Shown in pieces: positions 9,794 to 18,771 of a stretch of 64,000 nt of DNA. The stretch is from CAVVEQ01 sp963804865 (lineage in GTDB: Bacteria > Chloroflexota > Anaerolineae > Anaerolineales > Anaerolineaceae). Position 1 is the first letter of the stretch; every line of letters starts with the position of its first letter. The DNA lies in NCBI GenBank assembly GCA_963804865.1, contig CAWDSH010000026.1:186001-250000 (forward strand), written 5' to 3'. Position numbers and translations under genes: made by a program. Under the pieces are notes generated by a model. It was not told the origin of the DNA, searched no databases, and worked only from the letters and a program-made list of their open reading frames with translations.

Positions 9794-10969
9794 ATGGTTT
9801 CATTGAGACAGGTCGTTTCTTGTTTACTGCCTGCATGCTGCATTTTATCCTTTTACGCCTGCGGGAGTCCTGCACAACCAACCTACCAGGTAACATCCAC
9901 AGCAACATTCACCGCGGTACCGCCGGAAGATCTAAGAATCACGCCAACAATCGGCCCCTTGCCGCTTTCACTGCCGGGTCCCCATGCCGTGGGATTCCGG
10001 CGGATGATCAAATATGTGGATGAAAGACGCAATGAAAGGGAAGTGGTGCTTTCGCTCTGGTATCCGGCGGAAGCAGCGCAAGACCCATCGATAAGGCAGC
10101 CCATTGATGATGCGACTCCTGACCTATCCGGAGCGCCTTACCCGTTGATTCTAACCTCAACCAAAGTCGGTTTTTATTTTGCCCAGCAACTTGCTTCTTA
10201 TGGATTTGTGGTGGCGGGAGTGAACGGCCAGGATTCAAAAGATGAATGGGGTCAATGGTTGATCGATTATCCCCTCGACCAATTGTTTGCACTCGATCAG
10301 CTGTCCCTTTATCCACCAGAAGTATTGGAGGGCGTGATCGATACGGACCACGCCGGGGCGATGGGCTACTCCTTTGACGGATACGACGCGCTTGCGCTGA
10401 GCGGGGCGCGGGTGGACCCGGAATATTACCTTACAAAATGCGCGAGCCCCTCATCCAATGAACCGCCGCTGCCGGAATGGTGGATCGAATACATCTGTGC
10501 ACCGGCTAAAGACTGGGACGCATTTTCTTCCTATGGCAGTCCGCCTGCTGCCGCCGGGAGAGGATGGGCTCTGGCAGGCGATGACAGATGAACGCATCAA
10601 GGCGGTGATCCCCATGGCGCCGGAGGGCGCCTGGCTGTTCGGTCCGGACGGGCTGGCGGCGGTTGATCGGAAATGGGTGATGGTCATTGGCGCAACCGAG
10701 GATGATATTAATATCTATAACGAAGAAGCCGTGCCCATCTACGGGCAGCTGCGCACTCCCAACCGCTTGATGATCTCATTTATTGGTCAGGGATCACATG
10801 ATGGTCGATGATCCAGATGAAGTCGCTCATAATGAACCATTTCACCGTAGCCTTCTTTGCCATTCACCTTCAAGGACGGGATGAATTCGCTGGCTATTTC
10901 TCCAATGACTATATATCACCATGCGAGGGGACTTGCTTTAGGAATTTATCAGGAAAAGTAAAATTCTGA
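9794..10969 (+). pseudogene. Lipoprotein alpha/beta hydrolase (PAF-AH/dienelactone hydrolase-like), three frameshifts
   Basis: The start has a GGAGG site and encodes a lipoprotein signal (FYACGS). A hydrolase domain follows, with LSLWYPAE and GYSFDGYDALAL, the latter resembling the nucleophile elbow of platelet-activating-factor acetylhydrolase-like enzymes. Coding then moves through all three frames. The shifts fall near 10545, at 10794 (an extra T breaking GQGHMM) and near 10830, after which NHFTVAFFAIHLQGRDEF continues to a stop at 10967-10969. Every shift is a one-base gain, and three gains restore the frame. With correction the product would be about 390 residues. It follows the HD-GYP gene by 45 bases. 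It may be truly broken or mis-sequenced. Confidence 0.7.
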
Positions 10970-10993
10970 TACTGGTGTTTTCGCGATATTGAA

Positions 10994-12019
10994 CTATGAG
11001 GCTTTAGCGCGCTCCTGGATCATTTCAGCGACGATGCTCACCCCGATCTCTTCAGGCGTTTCGGCGGAAATATGGATGCCAATGGGAGCGTGGATGCGCT
11101 GGATGGCTTCTTCCGAAAATCCCTGCTTGCGTAAATCCTCGAAGACGAGCGCGCACTTTCTCCGGCTGCCGATCATGCCGATGTAACGCGCGTTGGTTTT
11201 CAGCACCTGGGGCATGACGGTCTGGTCGTCCTGGTGCCCGCGGGTGACAACCACCACGTAACTATCCCGGTCGATGGAAATCTTATCAAGGGCGTTTGAG
11301 AAGGATTCGAGCACCACCAGCCGGTCGGCGGTTGGAAAGTGCTTCCGGTTGGTGAACTCGGCGCGGTCATCCAGCACCACGGTCCAAAAATCGACCGCGC
11401 GGGTAAATTCCGCCAGGCTCCTGGAAACATGCCCGGCGCCGAAAATATAGGCCGTGCCATTGATATTCAGAGGCTCCACCAGGATTTGGGTCTTATCCAG
11501 GCTGATCGGGGTGGGACGCCGAATTTCTCGAACGGTGTTGTCATCCAACCCTGCTGGAAGGGAACCGCTTACCGAGCCATCCGCGTTGACCAGCGCGTGA
11601 GCCGGATGGGAGCCGGCCGGGGGGATCGTGGTGACCAGCCAGGCGCGGTGATGTTCCCGGCTGGCGGTTTCCAGCGCATCCAGGACCCGCTTGATCCCGC
11701 GTTCGCGCGGATCCATCGTTTCCACCAGCACCTCCACCCGACCGCCGCAGATCGCATCCATGGAAGCGGCATCCGCGCCGGTGAACTGGAATTCGCGAAT
11801 GATCGTTTCACCTTTGTTGATTGCCTCCAGCGCCAGCTGGATGACCTGGGCTTCGAGCGCGCCACCGCCGATCGTGCCCGCGATCGAGCCATCACGCCGC
11901 ACCAGCATTTTTGCCCCGACAGCGCGGGGCGCAGAGCCATTGCGGGAGATGATGGTCGTCAGCCCGAATATTTCGGAACGTTTTACGCAGCCCGCCATTT
12001 CCGCGATCAGTTTTCTCAT
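10994..12019 (-). CDS. XdhC/CoxI family molybdoenzyme maturation protein
   Basis: XdhC-type proteins bind molybdenum cofactor, promote its sulfuration and insert it into xanthine dehydrogenase-family hydroxylases. The 341 residues hold the N-terminal CoxI part (GSAPRAVGAKMLV, GTIGGGALE, ICGGRVEVLVE) and a C-terminal Rossmann domain (YIFGAGHVSRSLAEF) ending in the conserved GSRRKCALVF and APIGIHISAETPEEI segments. It overlaps the end of the NTPase gene by four bases (ATGA type) and is the last gene of the padR operon. No hydroxylase subunit genes occur in the window, so its client enzyme lies elsewhere. Confidence 0.9.
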   Translation of the reverse strand: MRKLIAEMAGCVKRSEIFGLTTIISRNGSAPRAVGAKMLVRRDGSIAGTIGGGALEAQVIQLALEAINKGETIIREFQFTGADAASMDAICGGRVEVLVETMDPRERGIKRVLDALETASREHHRAWLVTTIPPAGSHPAHALVNADGSVSGSLPAGLDDNTVREIRRPTPISLDKTQILVEPLNINGTAYIFGAGHVSRSLAEFTRAVDFWTVVLDDRAEFTNRKHFPTADRLVVLESFSNALDKISIDRDSYVVVVTRGHQDDQTVMPQVLKTNARYIGMIGSRRKCALVFEDLRKQGFSEEAIQRIHAPIGIHISAETPEEIGVSIVAEMIQERAKAS

Positions 12020-12562
12020 GAATCACCTCTTATTTTTCTCAACCTGGCGGCGTATGCCCGGGCCAGTGAACTTGCTTTGTGCTTTTCGCCCTGCAATAAT
12101 ATCGTTTCATCCGGGCGCAGTATTTCCCGGGCGGGCTCCAATAATTCAGGCCGGATGACCACCAGAGCCAGGGAAAACTGCCCGGTCTTGACCACATCCA
12201 GTGCGCTCAACCAGCCAACCTTTAAATTAAATTCCAAAGGACCCAATTCGTCAATCACCAGCAGGTCGCAGGGGACGGAGGCACGAGATGACCTCATTGC
12301 CCCAGTCCAGGACATTACGATTGAAAAACCATTCGCCGAATTCAAGATCGGATGCGTTCCGCCGAGTGAGAGCTGCCAGGATGCGATGCGTCCCGCCGCG
12401 GATATCCCTGGCGGAAATGGCGATTTTTTGATCTTCACTGAAGATGGCAGGAGAGAGAATACCGGCCGCGTCCCAGCTCTCAAGCTGCGCCATGCGGATA
12501 AATTCCGCACAGAAGGTGGTCTTTCCGCTGCCGCGTTCCCCAGTGATGATCCAGAGAGTCAT
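12016..12562 (-). CDS. P-loop nucleoside-triphosphatase (THEP1/DUF265-like), one frameshift
   Basis: The N-terminal part begins with ATG overlapping the ABC ATPase stop (ATGA). It carries Walker A TGERGSGKTTF and then a region ending near DWGNEVIS. The rest, in another frame, starts at RASVPCDLLVIDELGPLEF, a Walker B motif followed by the DELGPLE segment typical of the THEP1/DUF265 NTPase family. Joining the two near 12280 gives about 181 residues, the family's usual size. Small NTPases are found beside XdhC in some molybdoenzyme clusters, so a maturation or cofactor-handling role is plausible. The frameshift could be real or a sequencing error. Confidence 0.75.
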
Positions 12563-13335
12563 ACCCACAGCACCTGCGGCTTGCCTTCGACCTTGATGAT
12601 CTTCACCGGCACGTGGTAAATATGGGATAGGTTTTCGCTTGTGGCGATCTCGGCGGTAGCGCCCGAGAGAAATACACGTCCTTTATCCATGAGGATGACC
12701 TCATCGCTTGTCACCAGGGCGAGCTCGGGCTCGTGGGTGGTCATCAGGATGGTCGAGCCCCGATCGCGTAATTCCCTGAGGATATTCACCAGGCGGTATT
12801 TATTGCCCAGGTCGAGATGGGAAGTTGGCTCATCCAGCAGCAGGAGCCTTGGCTGCTGGGCAAGGGCGCGGGCTGCCAGGACGAGCTGTCGTTCACCGCC
12901 ACTGATGGCCAGGATGGAATGATCGAATAAATGGGCAATGCCAACTTTTTCCAGCGCCTCGTAAGCGATGCGTTCGTCTTCCTCCGCGGGCATACCCAGA
13001 ACCGGCAGGTAGGGCGCGCGCCCGAGGAGTACGTATTCCAAAACCGAGTATTCAAACGGGACATGCTCGTTCTGTGGGATCAGCGCGATCTGCTGACCCA
13101 GTGCACGCCGGCTAAAAGTCTCCATTGGCTTCCCCAACATCGAGATCACCCCAGACCACGGCTTCAGCCAGTTCAGCGCCAGGTACAGCAGGGTGGTCTT
13201 GCCGGCGCCGTTGGGTCCAAGGATGGTGGTGATATGACCTTCCTTAAGTAAAAGATCCAAGCCATCGATCACCGGGGATGACTTTTTATCGTAACCAAAC
13301 AGGACCTGCCGGAAGGAGAAAAAGGAAGTCCTCAT
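12559..13335 (-). CDS. ABC transporter ATP-binding protein (FecE/BtuD type)
   Basis: This is the ATPase of a metal- or cofactor-importing ABC system. At 258 residues it has GPNGAGKTT as Walker A, ISGGERQLVLAARAL as signature, LLLDEPTSHLD as Walker B and an H-loop TTHEPELA. The ISGGERQ form and length are typical of the iron-siderophore, cobalamin and molybdate (MolC) subfamily. Start and stop both overlap the neighbouring genes by four bases, so it is translationally coupled to the permease and to the NTPase gene. Confidence 0.9.
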   Translation of the reverse strand: MRTSFFSFRQVLFGYDKKSSPVIDGLDLLLKEGHITTILGPNGAGKTTLLYLALNWLKPWSGVISMLGKPMETFSRRALGQQIALIPQNEHVPFEYSVLEYVLLGRAPYLPVLGMPAEEDERIAYEALEKVGIAHLFDHSILAISGGERQLVLAARALAQQPRLLLLDEPTSHLDLGNKYRLVNILRELRDRGSTILMTTHEPELALVTSDEVILMDKGRVFLSGATAEIATSENLSHIYHVPVKIIKVEGKPQVLWV

Positions 13336-14369
13336 CGCTCGATCCTCATTCCCCTGGAGACCATCAAGACGATGAATATTGCCGCGCCCAGCAGCGAGGT
13401 GATGATACCCAGCGGGATCTCGCCGGCAAGCAGCGAGCGGGAGATATCATCGCACAGCATGGCGAAAGCACCGCCCAGCAGCATGGAGGCGGGCAGCGAA
13501 AAACGTGTATCGGAGCCGAAGAGACGCCGGGCGATATGCGGGATGATCAAACCCACCCAACCAACCATGCCTGCCACGGAGATGACAGCCGCGGTGGGCA
13601 GGACGGCGGCGGTGAGCAGCAGCAGGCGTTCGCGTTTTGGCGCGGCACCCATCGAAAACGCGGTCTCCTCGTTAAGCGCCAGCAGGTTGAGCCGCCAGCG
13701 AAACAAATAGAGAAAAAGGAGACCGGCCAGTACGACGGGGAGGATGGACAGGAAGCGCGGCCAGGTGACGCTGGAAAGCCCACCCAGCAGCCAGAAGGTG
13801 ATCTCGGGCAGCTGGCGCAGCGGATCGGCGACATATTTCAAGATCCCCAGCCCGGCAGAGAACAGGGCGGAGACCGCGATACCGGCGAGCACCAATCTCA
13901 GCACCCAGCCGCCGTAGCGGATGCGACGCGCAAGAAGGTAGGATAATCCCAACCCGGCGAAGGCAAAAATGGCTGCCACGCCCTGGATGGTGAGAGCTGA
14001 GCCGCCCAGGAAAACGATGCACAGCGCGGCTCCAAAAGCAGCTCCCTGGGAGACACCCAGGAAGCCGGGCTCCACCAGGGGATTGCCGAAAAGCGTCTGG
14101 AAAACGGTACCGGCAGCAGAGAGGGACATGCCCAGCAGCAGGGCGGTCAGCAGGCGCGGCAGGCGCAGGTTGAATACCAGCAGCCTCGCCAGCTCATCCT
14201 CGTTCACCTGCTGCCAGGAGATGAAACCCAGCGAGGGGTAACGACCCCAGAGCAGGGAGAGAATAAAAAGAACGACCAAGCCCAGGCCTGCCCAAAGGAA
14301 AATGCGGCGCCGGTCGTGATCGCGCCCAACCGACTTTTCCAGGGCAGGAGGCCTGGAGGCTGGCTTCAA
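13332..14369 (-). CDS. ABC transporter permease (FecCD/BtuC family)
   Basis: This is the membrane subunit of the importer, with about ten hydrophobic spans in 345 residues. It shows the family landmarks: LFGNPLVEPGFLGVSQGAAFGA early, the GALSSV-type segment seen here as LLGGLSSVTW, and GMVGWVGLIIPHIARRLFG near the coupling helix. A charged N-terminal tail of about 25 residues precedes the first span. It overlaps both the binding-protein gene and the ATPase gene by four bases. Confidence 0.9.
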   Translation of the reverse strand: MKPASRPPALEKSVGRDHDRRRIFLWAGLGLVVLFILSLLWGRYPSLGFISWQQVNEDELARLLVFNLRLPRLLTALLLGMSLSAAGTVFQTLFGNPLVEPGFLGVSQGAAFGAALCIVFLGGSALTIQGVAAIFAFAGLGLSYLLARRIRYGGWVLRLVLAGIAVSALFSAGLGILKYVADPLRQLPEITFWLLGGLSSVTWPRFLSILPVVLAGLLFLYLFRWRLNLLALNEETAFSMGAAPKRERLLLLTAAVLPTAAVISVAGMVGWVGLIIPHIARRLFGSDTRFSLPASMLLGGAFAMLCDDISRSLLAGEIPLGIITSLLGAAIFIVLMVSRGMRIER

Positions 14370-15487
14370 GGCAGGTCACCCTTGAAGGTGGGAATGATTT
14401 TTTCTTCGAAAAACTGTCTGTCCAGACCATACAAGACCTGGTAAAAATCTTCGGCTTCCTGGACAATATCCGTTTCGGTGAAGACATCCGGGTGGAGGCG
14501 GGTGGCGAGCCAGGTGAGACCCAGGATCCAGCGTGAATCCGGCTGGTCCCAGCTGTAGAGATCGGCAGGGAAGGCGTATAGATGACCTTCCTTTGTGGCG
14601 CGCAGAGCCTGCCACTGGGGATCGTTCTTCAGGGCGCTCACAACTTCCGATGAATTCTTGTTATAGGAAATGATGAAAATCTGGTCCGCGTCCCAGGCAG
14701 CGATCTGCTCCAGGGTCACCGTCGTCCAACCTTTGGCGGGATTTGCCGAAGCCCAAACCGGTTGACCGCCGGCGAGCTCCACCATTTGGGTCTGGATCCA
14801 GGTCATCGGCGGCACATTGAAAGCCACCACGCCGTCCTTGTCCGAGTGGTAAAGCATCAGGACACGAGGTTTGGTGGCGAGATTTGCCCAGGCGTTCTGG
14901 ATCGCGGCAACTTTCTCCTGGTAATAACCGATGATCTGCTGCGCCCGGTCTTCATCCTGGAAGATCTTGCCAAGAATGGCGAGGTCGCGCTCGTACTGCT
15001 CGGGGGTCTCAAAATCCACATATACGACGGGGATGTTCAGCGCCTCGATGGGTGCCCCAACGGTCTCTGCCAGGTAACTTTTCAGGATGACGAGATCGGG
15101 ATGGATTGCAGCGACCTGCTCTGCACCGGCATCCTGCTGAAGGACGGCCTTGCTTGCGTAATCCGGTTCGATCAGCTCGGAGAAATTACCGGTGCCCTGG
15201 CTGGCAATACCCAGCGCGGCGATGCGGTTGGATGCATCGGGGAACATATAGGCGGCATCCACGATCATGATGAGTGCCTTGCCGGTGATCACGATGCGCT
15301 GCGGCGGTTCGGGCAGTTCCACCGTTCTGCCCAGGGCATCGACCACGGTGATGGATTCCGGGACTACAGGAACCGGCGTCGGCTCCGCGGTGGGTATTAC
15401 GGGCGGCTCGTTTATTGGGGTGGCTGCCGGCGCGCATGCGCCGAGCAACATTAATAGCATGGTTGCAGCCAGAATAAATCGTTTCAT
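14366..15487 (-). CDS. ABC transporter substrate-binding lipoprotein (BtuF/FepB/MolA type)
   Basis: This extracytoplasmic receptor for the importer is lipid-anchored at the Cys of LLGACAP, followed by a Pro/Thr-rich linker. A Peripla_BP_2 domain spans about residues 45-370 (ITVVDALGRTVELPEPPQRIV, HPDLVILKSY). The C-terminal part has YSWDQPDSRWILGLTWLA and LHPDVF. To my memory that pattern is frequent in receptors for metal oxyanions or chelates rather than catechol siderophores, which is an inference. Together with XdhC downstream, molybdate or tungstate is a reasonable guess; cobalamin or haem remain possible. The start has an AAGGAG site. Confidence 0.87.
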   Translation of the reverse strand: MKRFILAATMLLMLLGACAPAATPINEPPVIPTAEPTPVPVVPESITVVDALGRTVELPEPPQRIVITGKALIMIVDAAYMFPDASNRIAALGIASQGTGNFSELIEPDYASKAVLQQDAGAEQVAAIHPDLVILKSYLAETVGAPIEALNIPVVYVDFETPEQYERDLAILGKIFQDEDRAQQIIGYYQEKVAAIQNAWANLATKPRVLMLYHSDKDGVVAFNVPPMTWIQTQMVELAGGQPVWASANPAKGWTTVTLEQIAAWDADQIFIISYNKNSSEVVSALKNDPQWQALRATKEGHLYAFPADLYSWDQPDSRWILGLTWLATRLHPDVFTETDIVQEAEDFYQVLYGLDRQFFEEKIIPTFKGDLP

Positions 15488-15512
15488 TACGTATCTCCTT
15501 GTGTAAAAAAAA

Positions 15513-16040
15513 TCAGCGAACGGACAGCTCTTCCAGCCACTTCAGGATGCCCTGCACCTGGTAGATGCGAAAGGAGAATACCTGGTGCTGATATCCCCGG
15601 CTTGTATCACGCTGTTCGCTGAGAGAATCCAACCATTTCCTGCAGATGGTTTTTTGTTTGGAAAGCAGGCCGGCAACGGAAGCCGGATCGATATCCTTAA
15701 GGAAGAAAAGTTTGACCAGGAAATCCTGGCGGAAATCTCGCGCGCCGGGAACCGGCGTTTTGATCCAATCGAGAAAAGCCTGCTCCCCAACGGGGGTGAT
15801 GCTGAACTGCTTGCGATCCGGGAACGAGCTTCCGGCGACCACTTTTGATTGCAGGTATCCCAACTGTTCCAGTTTCTCGAGCGCGGCGTAGAGCAGACCG
15901 GGTTTCAAGCGCCAGACCATGCCGATGCCATCCGGGTCGTTCCAGCGCTGGAGAAGCTCGTAGCCGTGGATGGGCTGCCGGCGCACCAGGCCGAGGACGA
16001 CATATTCATAACGCAGGGGAAGCGCAGAACGGGGTGACAT
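15513..16040 (-). CDS. PadR family transcriptional regulator
   Basis: This DNA-binding regulator has the PadR winged-helix N-terminus (YEYVVLGLVRRQPIHGYEL, then GLLYAALEKLEQLGYL) and a C-terminal PadR-like dimerisation helix. I chose the ATG at 16040, which has an AGGA site; an upstream TTG (16058) lacks one. It is the first gene of the importer-XdhC operon, 25 bases before the binding-protein gene. A perfect palindrome lies between its promoter and start codon. Auto-repression through that palindrome is the simplest reading. Confidence 0.88.
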   Translation of the reverse strand: MSPRSALPLRYEYVVLGLVRRQPIHGYELLQRWNDPDGIGMVWRLKPGLLYAALEKLEQLGYLQSKVVAGSSFPDRKQFSITPVGEQAFLDWIKTPVPGARDFRQDFLVKLFFLKDIDPASVAGLLSKQKTICRKWLDSLSEQRDTSRGYQHQVFSFRIYQVQGILKWLEELSVR

Positions 16041-16061
16041 GGGGTTTCCTGTTCTCAAACA

Positions 16062-16080
16062 CTATTCATTAATTGAATAG
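16062..16080. promoter_or_regulatory. Perfect palindromic operator of the padR operon
   Basis: CTATTCATTAATTGAATAG is a 7-base inverted repeat with a TTAAT centre. It lies four bases downstream of the -10 box, over the expected transcription start of padR. A copy identical over 16 bases (ACTATTCATTAATTGA) occurs at 29957 in the promoter region of the yedF-like gene. Confidence 0.75.
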
Positions 16081-16084
16081 ATTT

Positions 16085-16113
16085 ATTTTATACGCTTAAA
16101 CAGGTTCCGTCAA
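16085..16113 (-). promoter_or_regulatory. Promoter of the padR-ABC-NTPase-xdhC operon
   Basis: Reading the minus strand, TTGACG and TAAAAT are separated by exactly 17 bases. The palindrome follows and the padR ATG is about 45 bases downstream of the -10 box. Confidence 0.75.
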
Positions 16114-16127
16114 TTGTGTTAATTGTC

Positions 16128-16820
16128 TTAGCGGGGGGATTCGAGGGTGACCAGGCGGACACCCTGCTTGCGGATCTGGCGAAATGTGGCTCCCTGGCGG
16201 ACCAGGGGCAGGACCGCATCAGGTTCTTCCACGATGGTGCCCGAAAGGACATCGATACCGTGATCGAACAGGATGGGTGAGAGCGGGGTGCTGGGACCAA
16301 GCAGGAGCACCTTGCAACTGGGTTTTCGTAATTTGAAGATGCCCTCAAAAGTATGGTTGATCAGGGTCGTGGCGGTGATCGCCAAAATATCCGCCTGGGG
16401 GATGATCTCAGGCGCGGCGGAAGCTGGGTGATCGCCCTCTTTGGGGTTGAGCTCCAGCACCCATAATTCCTTCACTTGATCGCGCAAGCGAGTAACGAAT
16501 GGGAAATGCCCGATGACAGCAACCCGGCTTTGCGCGCCCTGGCGGGCGATGTAATCCTCCGCGGGCAGATCCACGGCGTTTTCGATGCGGGGCAGCATGG
16601 CGTTGATGGCGGCAAGTCCCAGCGCTGCCTCGGTGTGGCTCGCCGAAAAGACAAGATTGGCCAGCTCGAGGGCGGAATGCTGTTCCAAATGGCCCGGATC
16701 TTCCACGGCGGGCTGGCGGGCATGTTCGAATTCAGCATTGGACATGGTGGCTGCCAGGCCGCAGCGGGGCGAACCATCGACTTCCGCGACGACCGCCGTC
16801 CAGAACAACCCGATGGTCAC
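16128..16820 (-). CDS. DUF4213/DUF364 putative heavy-metal chelation protein
   Basis: The sequence has GLFWTAVV near the start and a C-terminal domain with RVAVIGHFPFV, ITATTLINHTFEGI and LLGPSTPLSPILFDHGIDVLSG, the DUF364 pattern. These proteins are predicted to chelate metals and often sit near BtuCD/FecCD-type importers, as here. The first standard start is the GTG at 16820, but the family needs about 18 more residues at the N-terminus. These are encoded in frame upstream (QLFNELIAILPEARIQS) from an ACG at 16874 that has a GGAGG site six bases before it. The real start may therefore be ACG, or an ATG misread. It follows the ZIP gene by 30-83 bases. Confidence 0.8.
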   Translation of the reverse strand: MTIGLFWTAVVAEVDGSPRCGLAATMSNAEFEHARQPAVEDPGHLEQHSALELANLVFSASHTEAALGLAAINAMLPRIENAVDLPAEDYIARQGAQSRVAVIGHFPFVTRLRDQVKELWVLELNPKEGDHPASAAPEIIPQADILAITATTLINHTFEGIFKLRKPSCKVLLLGPSTPLSPILFDHGIDVLSGTIVEEPDAVLPLVRQGATFRQIRKQGVRLVTLESPR

Positions 16821-16903
16821 GCTCTGGATGCGGGCTTCGGGCAGGATCGCGATCAGTTCATTGAAGAGTTGCGTGGATGACCTCCGGGATGCGCGGCGCG
16901 GAT

Positions 16904-17749
16904 TTAAACTCCAAACATGCCTGATAGGATGAACACGAAGAGCGATCCCAAAATAATGCCGATGGCAGTGTAGTGTTCGTGACCGAACTCGCGCGCGGTG
17001 GGGATCAATTCATCCAGGGTGATGAAGACCATGACGCCGCCAGCAAAAGCCAGCGCTCCCGGGACGAGGTTATTAAACCTTACGAGAAACAGGCTGGCAA
17101 TCAGCGCCCCGACGGGTTCTGCCAGGCCGGATAAAAACGATACCCGGATGGCATCCCGGCGGCGAATACCGCCTTTACACAGGGGCAGGGCAGTGGCGAT
17201 GCCTTCGGGGATGTTGTGGATCATGATCGCCATGGCGACGAACAACCCGAATTGCGGGTTTTCCAGGTAACCGGCACCCACGGCGATCCCTTCAGGCAGG
17301 TTGTGCAGTGTGATCCCCACCGCCAGCAGGAGACCGGTATTCACCAGTTTACGATCCAGGGGAAGGGAACCTTGCCGCAACCACCCCCGATGACGCCTTT
17401 CCCGATGTGTTCCCGCGGGCATATCGAGACAGGGTTCATCTTCGCGCCCGGGGATCTCTTCCTCCCCAAAACGAATGTGGGGTGCGAAGTGATCGAGCAG
17501 GAACATGAAGGTAGCGCCAATGCCAAAGCCAATGGTCGCGGTTACCGGACCAGCCAATTCCCAGGCCTTGTTAACCAATTCCAGGAATGAAAGGCAGATC
17601 ATCACCCCGGCAGTGATGCCCATCAGCAGACCGTAGGATTTTTTGCCAGGCTTGCGAAGGATGGCGATCAGACCACCCAAACCGGTGCCAAGACTGGCAA
17701 CCAGGCTGAGGAGCATGATATTTATTAAGGGGTGGAGGCCGGGGATCAT
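16904..17749 (-). CDS. ZIP family divalent metal transporter (ZupT/GufA-like)
   Basis: This inner-membrane transporter is for zinc or related divalent metals. It has eight predicted spans in 281 residues, with the metal-site motifs HNLPEGIAVG (span 4) and HNIPEGIAT (span 5) intact. The cytoplasmic loop between spans 3 and 4 is long and charged (GEEEIPGREDEP to RERRHRGWLRQG), typical of the family. The protein is encoded upstream of the DUF364 gene on the same strand, consistent with a small metal-handling operon. Confidence 0.92.
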   Translation of the reverse strand: MIPGLHPLINIMLLSLVASLGTGLGGLIAILRKPGKKSYGLLMGITAGVMICLSFLELVNKAWELAGPVTATIGFGIGATFMFLLDHFAPHIRFGEEEIPGREDEPCLDMPAGTHRERRHRGWLRQGSLPLDRKLVNTGLLLAVGITLHNLPEGIAVGAGYLENPQFGLFVAMAIMIHNIPEGIATALPLCKGGIRRRDAIRVSFLSGLAEPVGALIASLFLVRFNNLVPGALAFAGGVMVFITLDELIPTAREFGHEHYTAIGIILGSLFVFILSGMFGV

Positions 17750-17896
17750 TCGAATACATTCCTATGTAGTGACAAGAGTTTATACCATTAAATTCAGGCT
17801 CATTGACATTATTGCATCGGTTTGACTCTTGACAGGTCTTTACTGCTTTACTGCAAACACCCGAGTACCTTGATGTCTATGATAAACTAGGCGGAT

Positions 17897-18701
17897 ATGC
17901 CTACGCCCATATTCGTGTTCGATCTCGACGGCACCCTGTTCGATGAATGCCATATCCTTCATCCGCGAGACAGGGAAATTCTCCTGGAAAGAGGCAGTGA
18001 CATCTTCATCCCGGCCACCGGGCGAACGCTGAGCAGCGTGCGAACCAGCTTCCATGAGAACGGCATGTTCACGCGATGGGAAGATCCCGCTGCCCATGGT
18101 CACCCAGAACGGCGCGCGTAACTACCTGCCGGGTGAAGTGCTGGATTCCTATTTCACCTTCGAACCCGAAGTAGCGGAAGGCATCCTTGCAGTGCTGGAT
18201 CGTTTTAAGCGATTGCCGCTTCTTTTGATGACAGCCGACCAGATCCATACCCTGCACCTGGAAACCACCGACCCAACCTCACTCTGGGATTTTGATGGCA
18301 TTCCATTTGACAGCAACGATCCAAACCTGCGCATCAGTAAAATCCTCATCTATGGGGAAAACCCCGATGATCTTCGGGAAGTGGAAGAAGCACTGCGGGG
18401 ATTCCAAGCCGAGCCGGTCTACAGTTTACCCACACTTTTCGAATTGACGCCGCAGGGGATCACCAAGGCAAGCGGGGTGCAGTGCCTGGCGAAGAGCATG
18501 GGCATGCCGGACGCAGCGATCTTTGCAGCCGGGGACGGGGGCAATGATCTGCCGCTCTTTGATATTGCGACACGATCCTTTACGCCCTCGACCTCCAGAC
18601 CGGAGCTACAGGGCAGGGTGGACCAGATCATTGACTGGCAGGAAAGCGGGCTGCTGGAACCAATGCTACAGTGGGTCAAGAAACACTCAATCCCGGCATA
18701 A
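17897..18701 (+). CDS. HAD superfamily phosphatase, Cof type, one frameshift
   Basis: The N-terminal 60 residues carry HAD motif I (FDLDGTLFD) and the ATGR region. The remainder, in another frame, gives the Cof-type cap (LPMVTQNGA, LPTLFELTPQGITKASGVQCLA) and motif IV (GDGGNDLPLFDIA). Joining near 18075 yields about 268 residues, normal for Cof/YbiV sugar-phosphate phosphatases. The shift is a one-base gain. The gene diverges from the ZIP operon. The substrate could be a sugar phosphate or FMN; none can be picked from sequence. Confidence 0.82.
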
Positions 18702-18730
18702 GTAATCCCAAAAAATGATTCAAAGGATAT

Positions 18731-18739
18731 TGTTATAAT
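18731..18739 (+). promoter_or_regulatory. Extended -10 promoter element of the mgtC-like gene
   Basis: TG at 18731-18732, one base, then TATAAT at 18734-18739 form an extended -10 box, 33 bases before the MgtC start codon. No convincing -35 box is visible, which fits the extended -10 class. Confidence 0.6.
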
Positions 18740-18771
18740 GAAGTCCACTCCAAGCAAAGGAGCTTCATAAA

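Noticed and set aside
11339..12619. A 426-codon plus-strand frame over xdhC and the NTPase gene
   Set aside because: It is antisense to genes with clear family motifs and has no family resemblance or ribosome site of its own.
17829..17860. TTGACA as promoter of the HAD gene
   Set aside because: No acceptable -10 box occurs at 16-18 bases, so I could not support it as a promoter.
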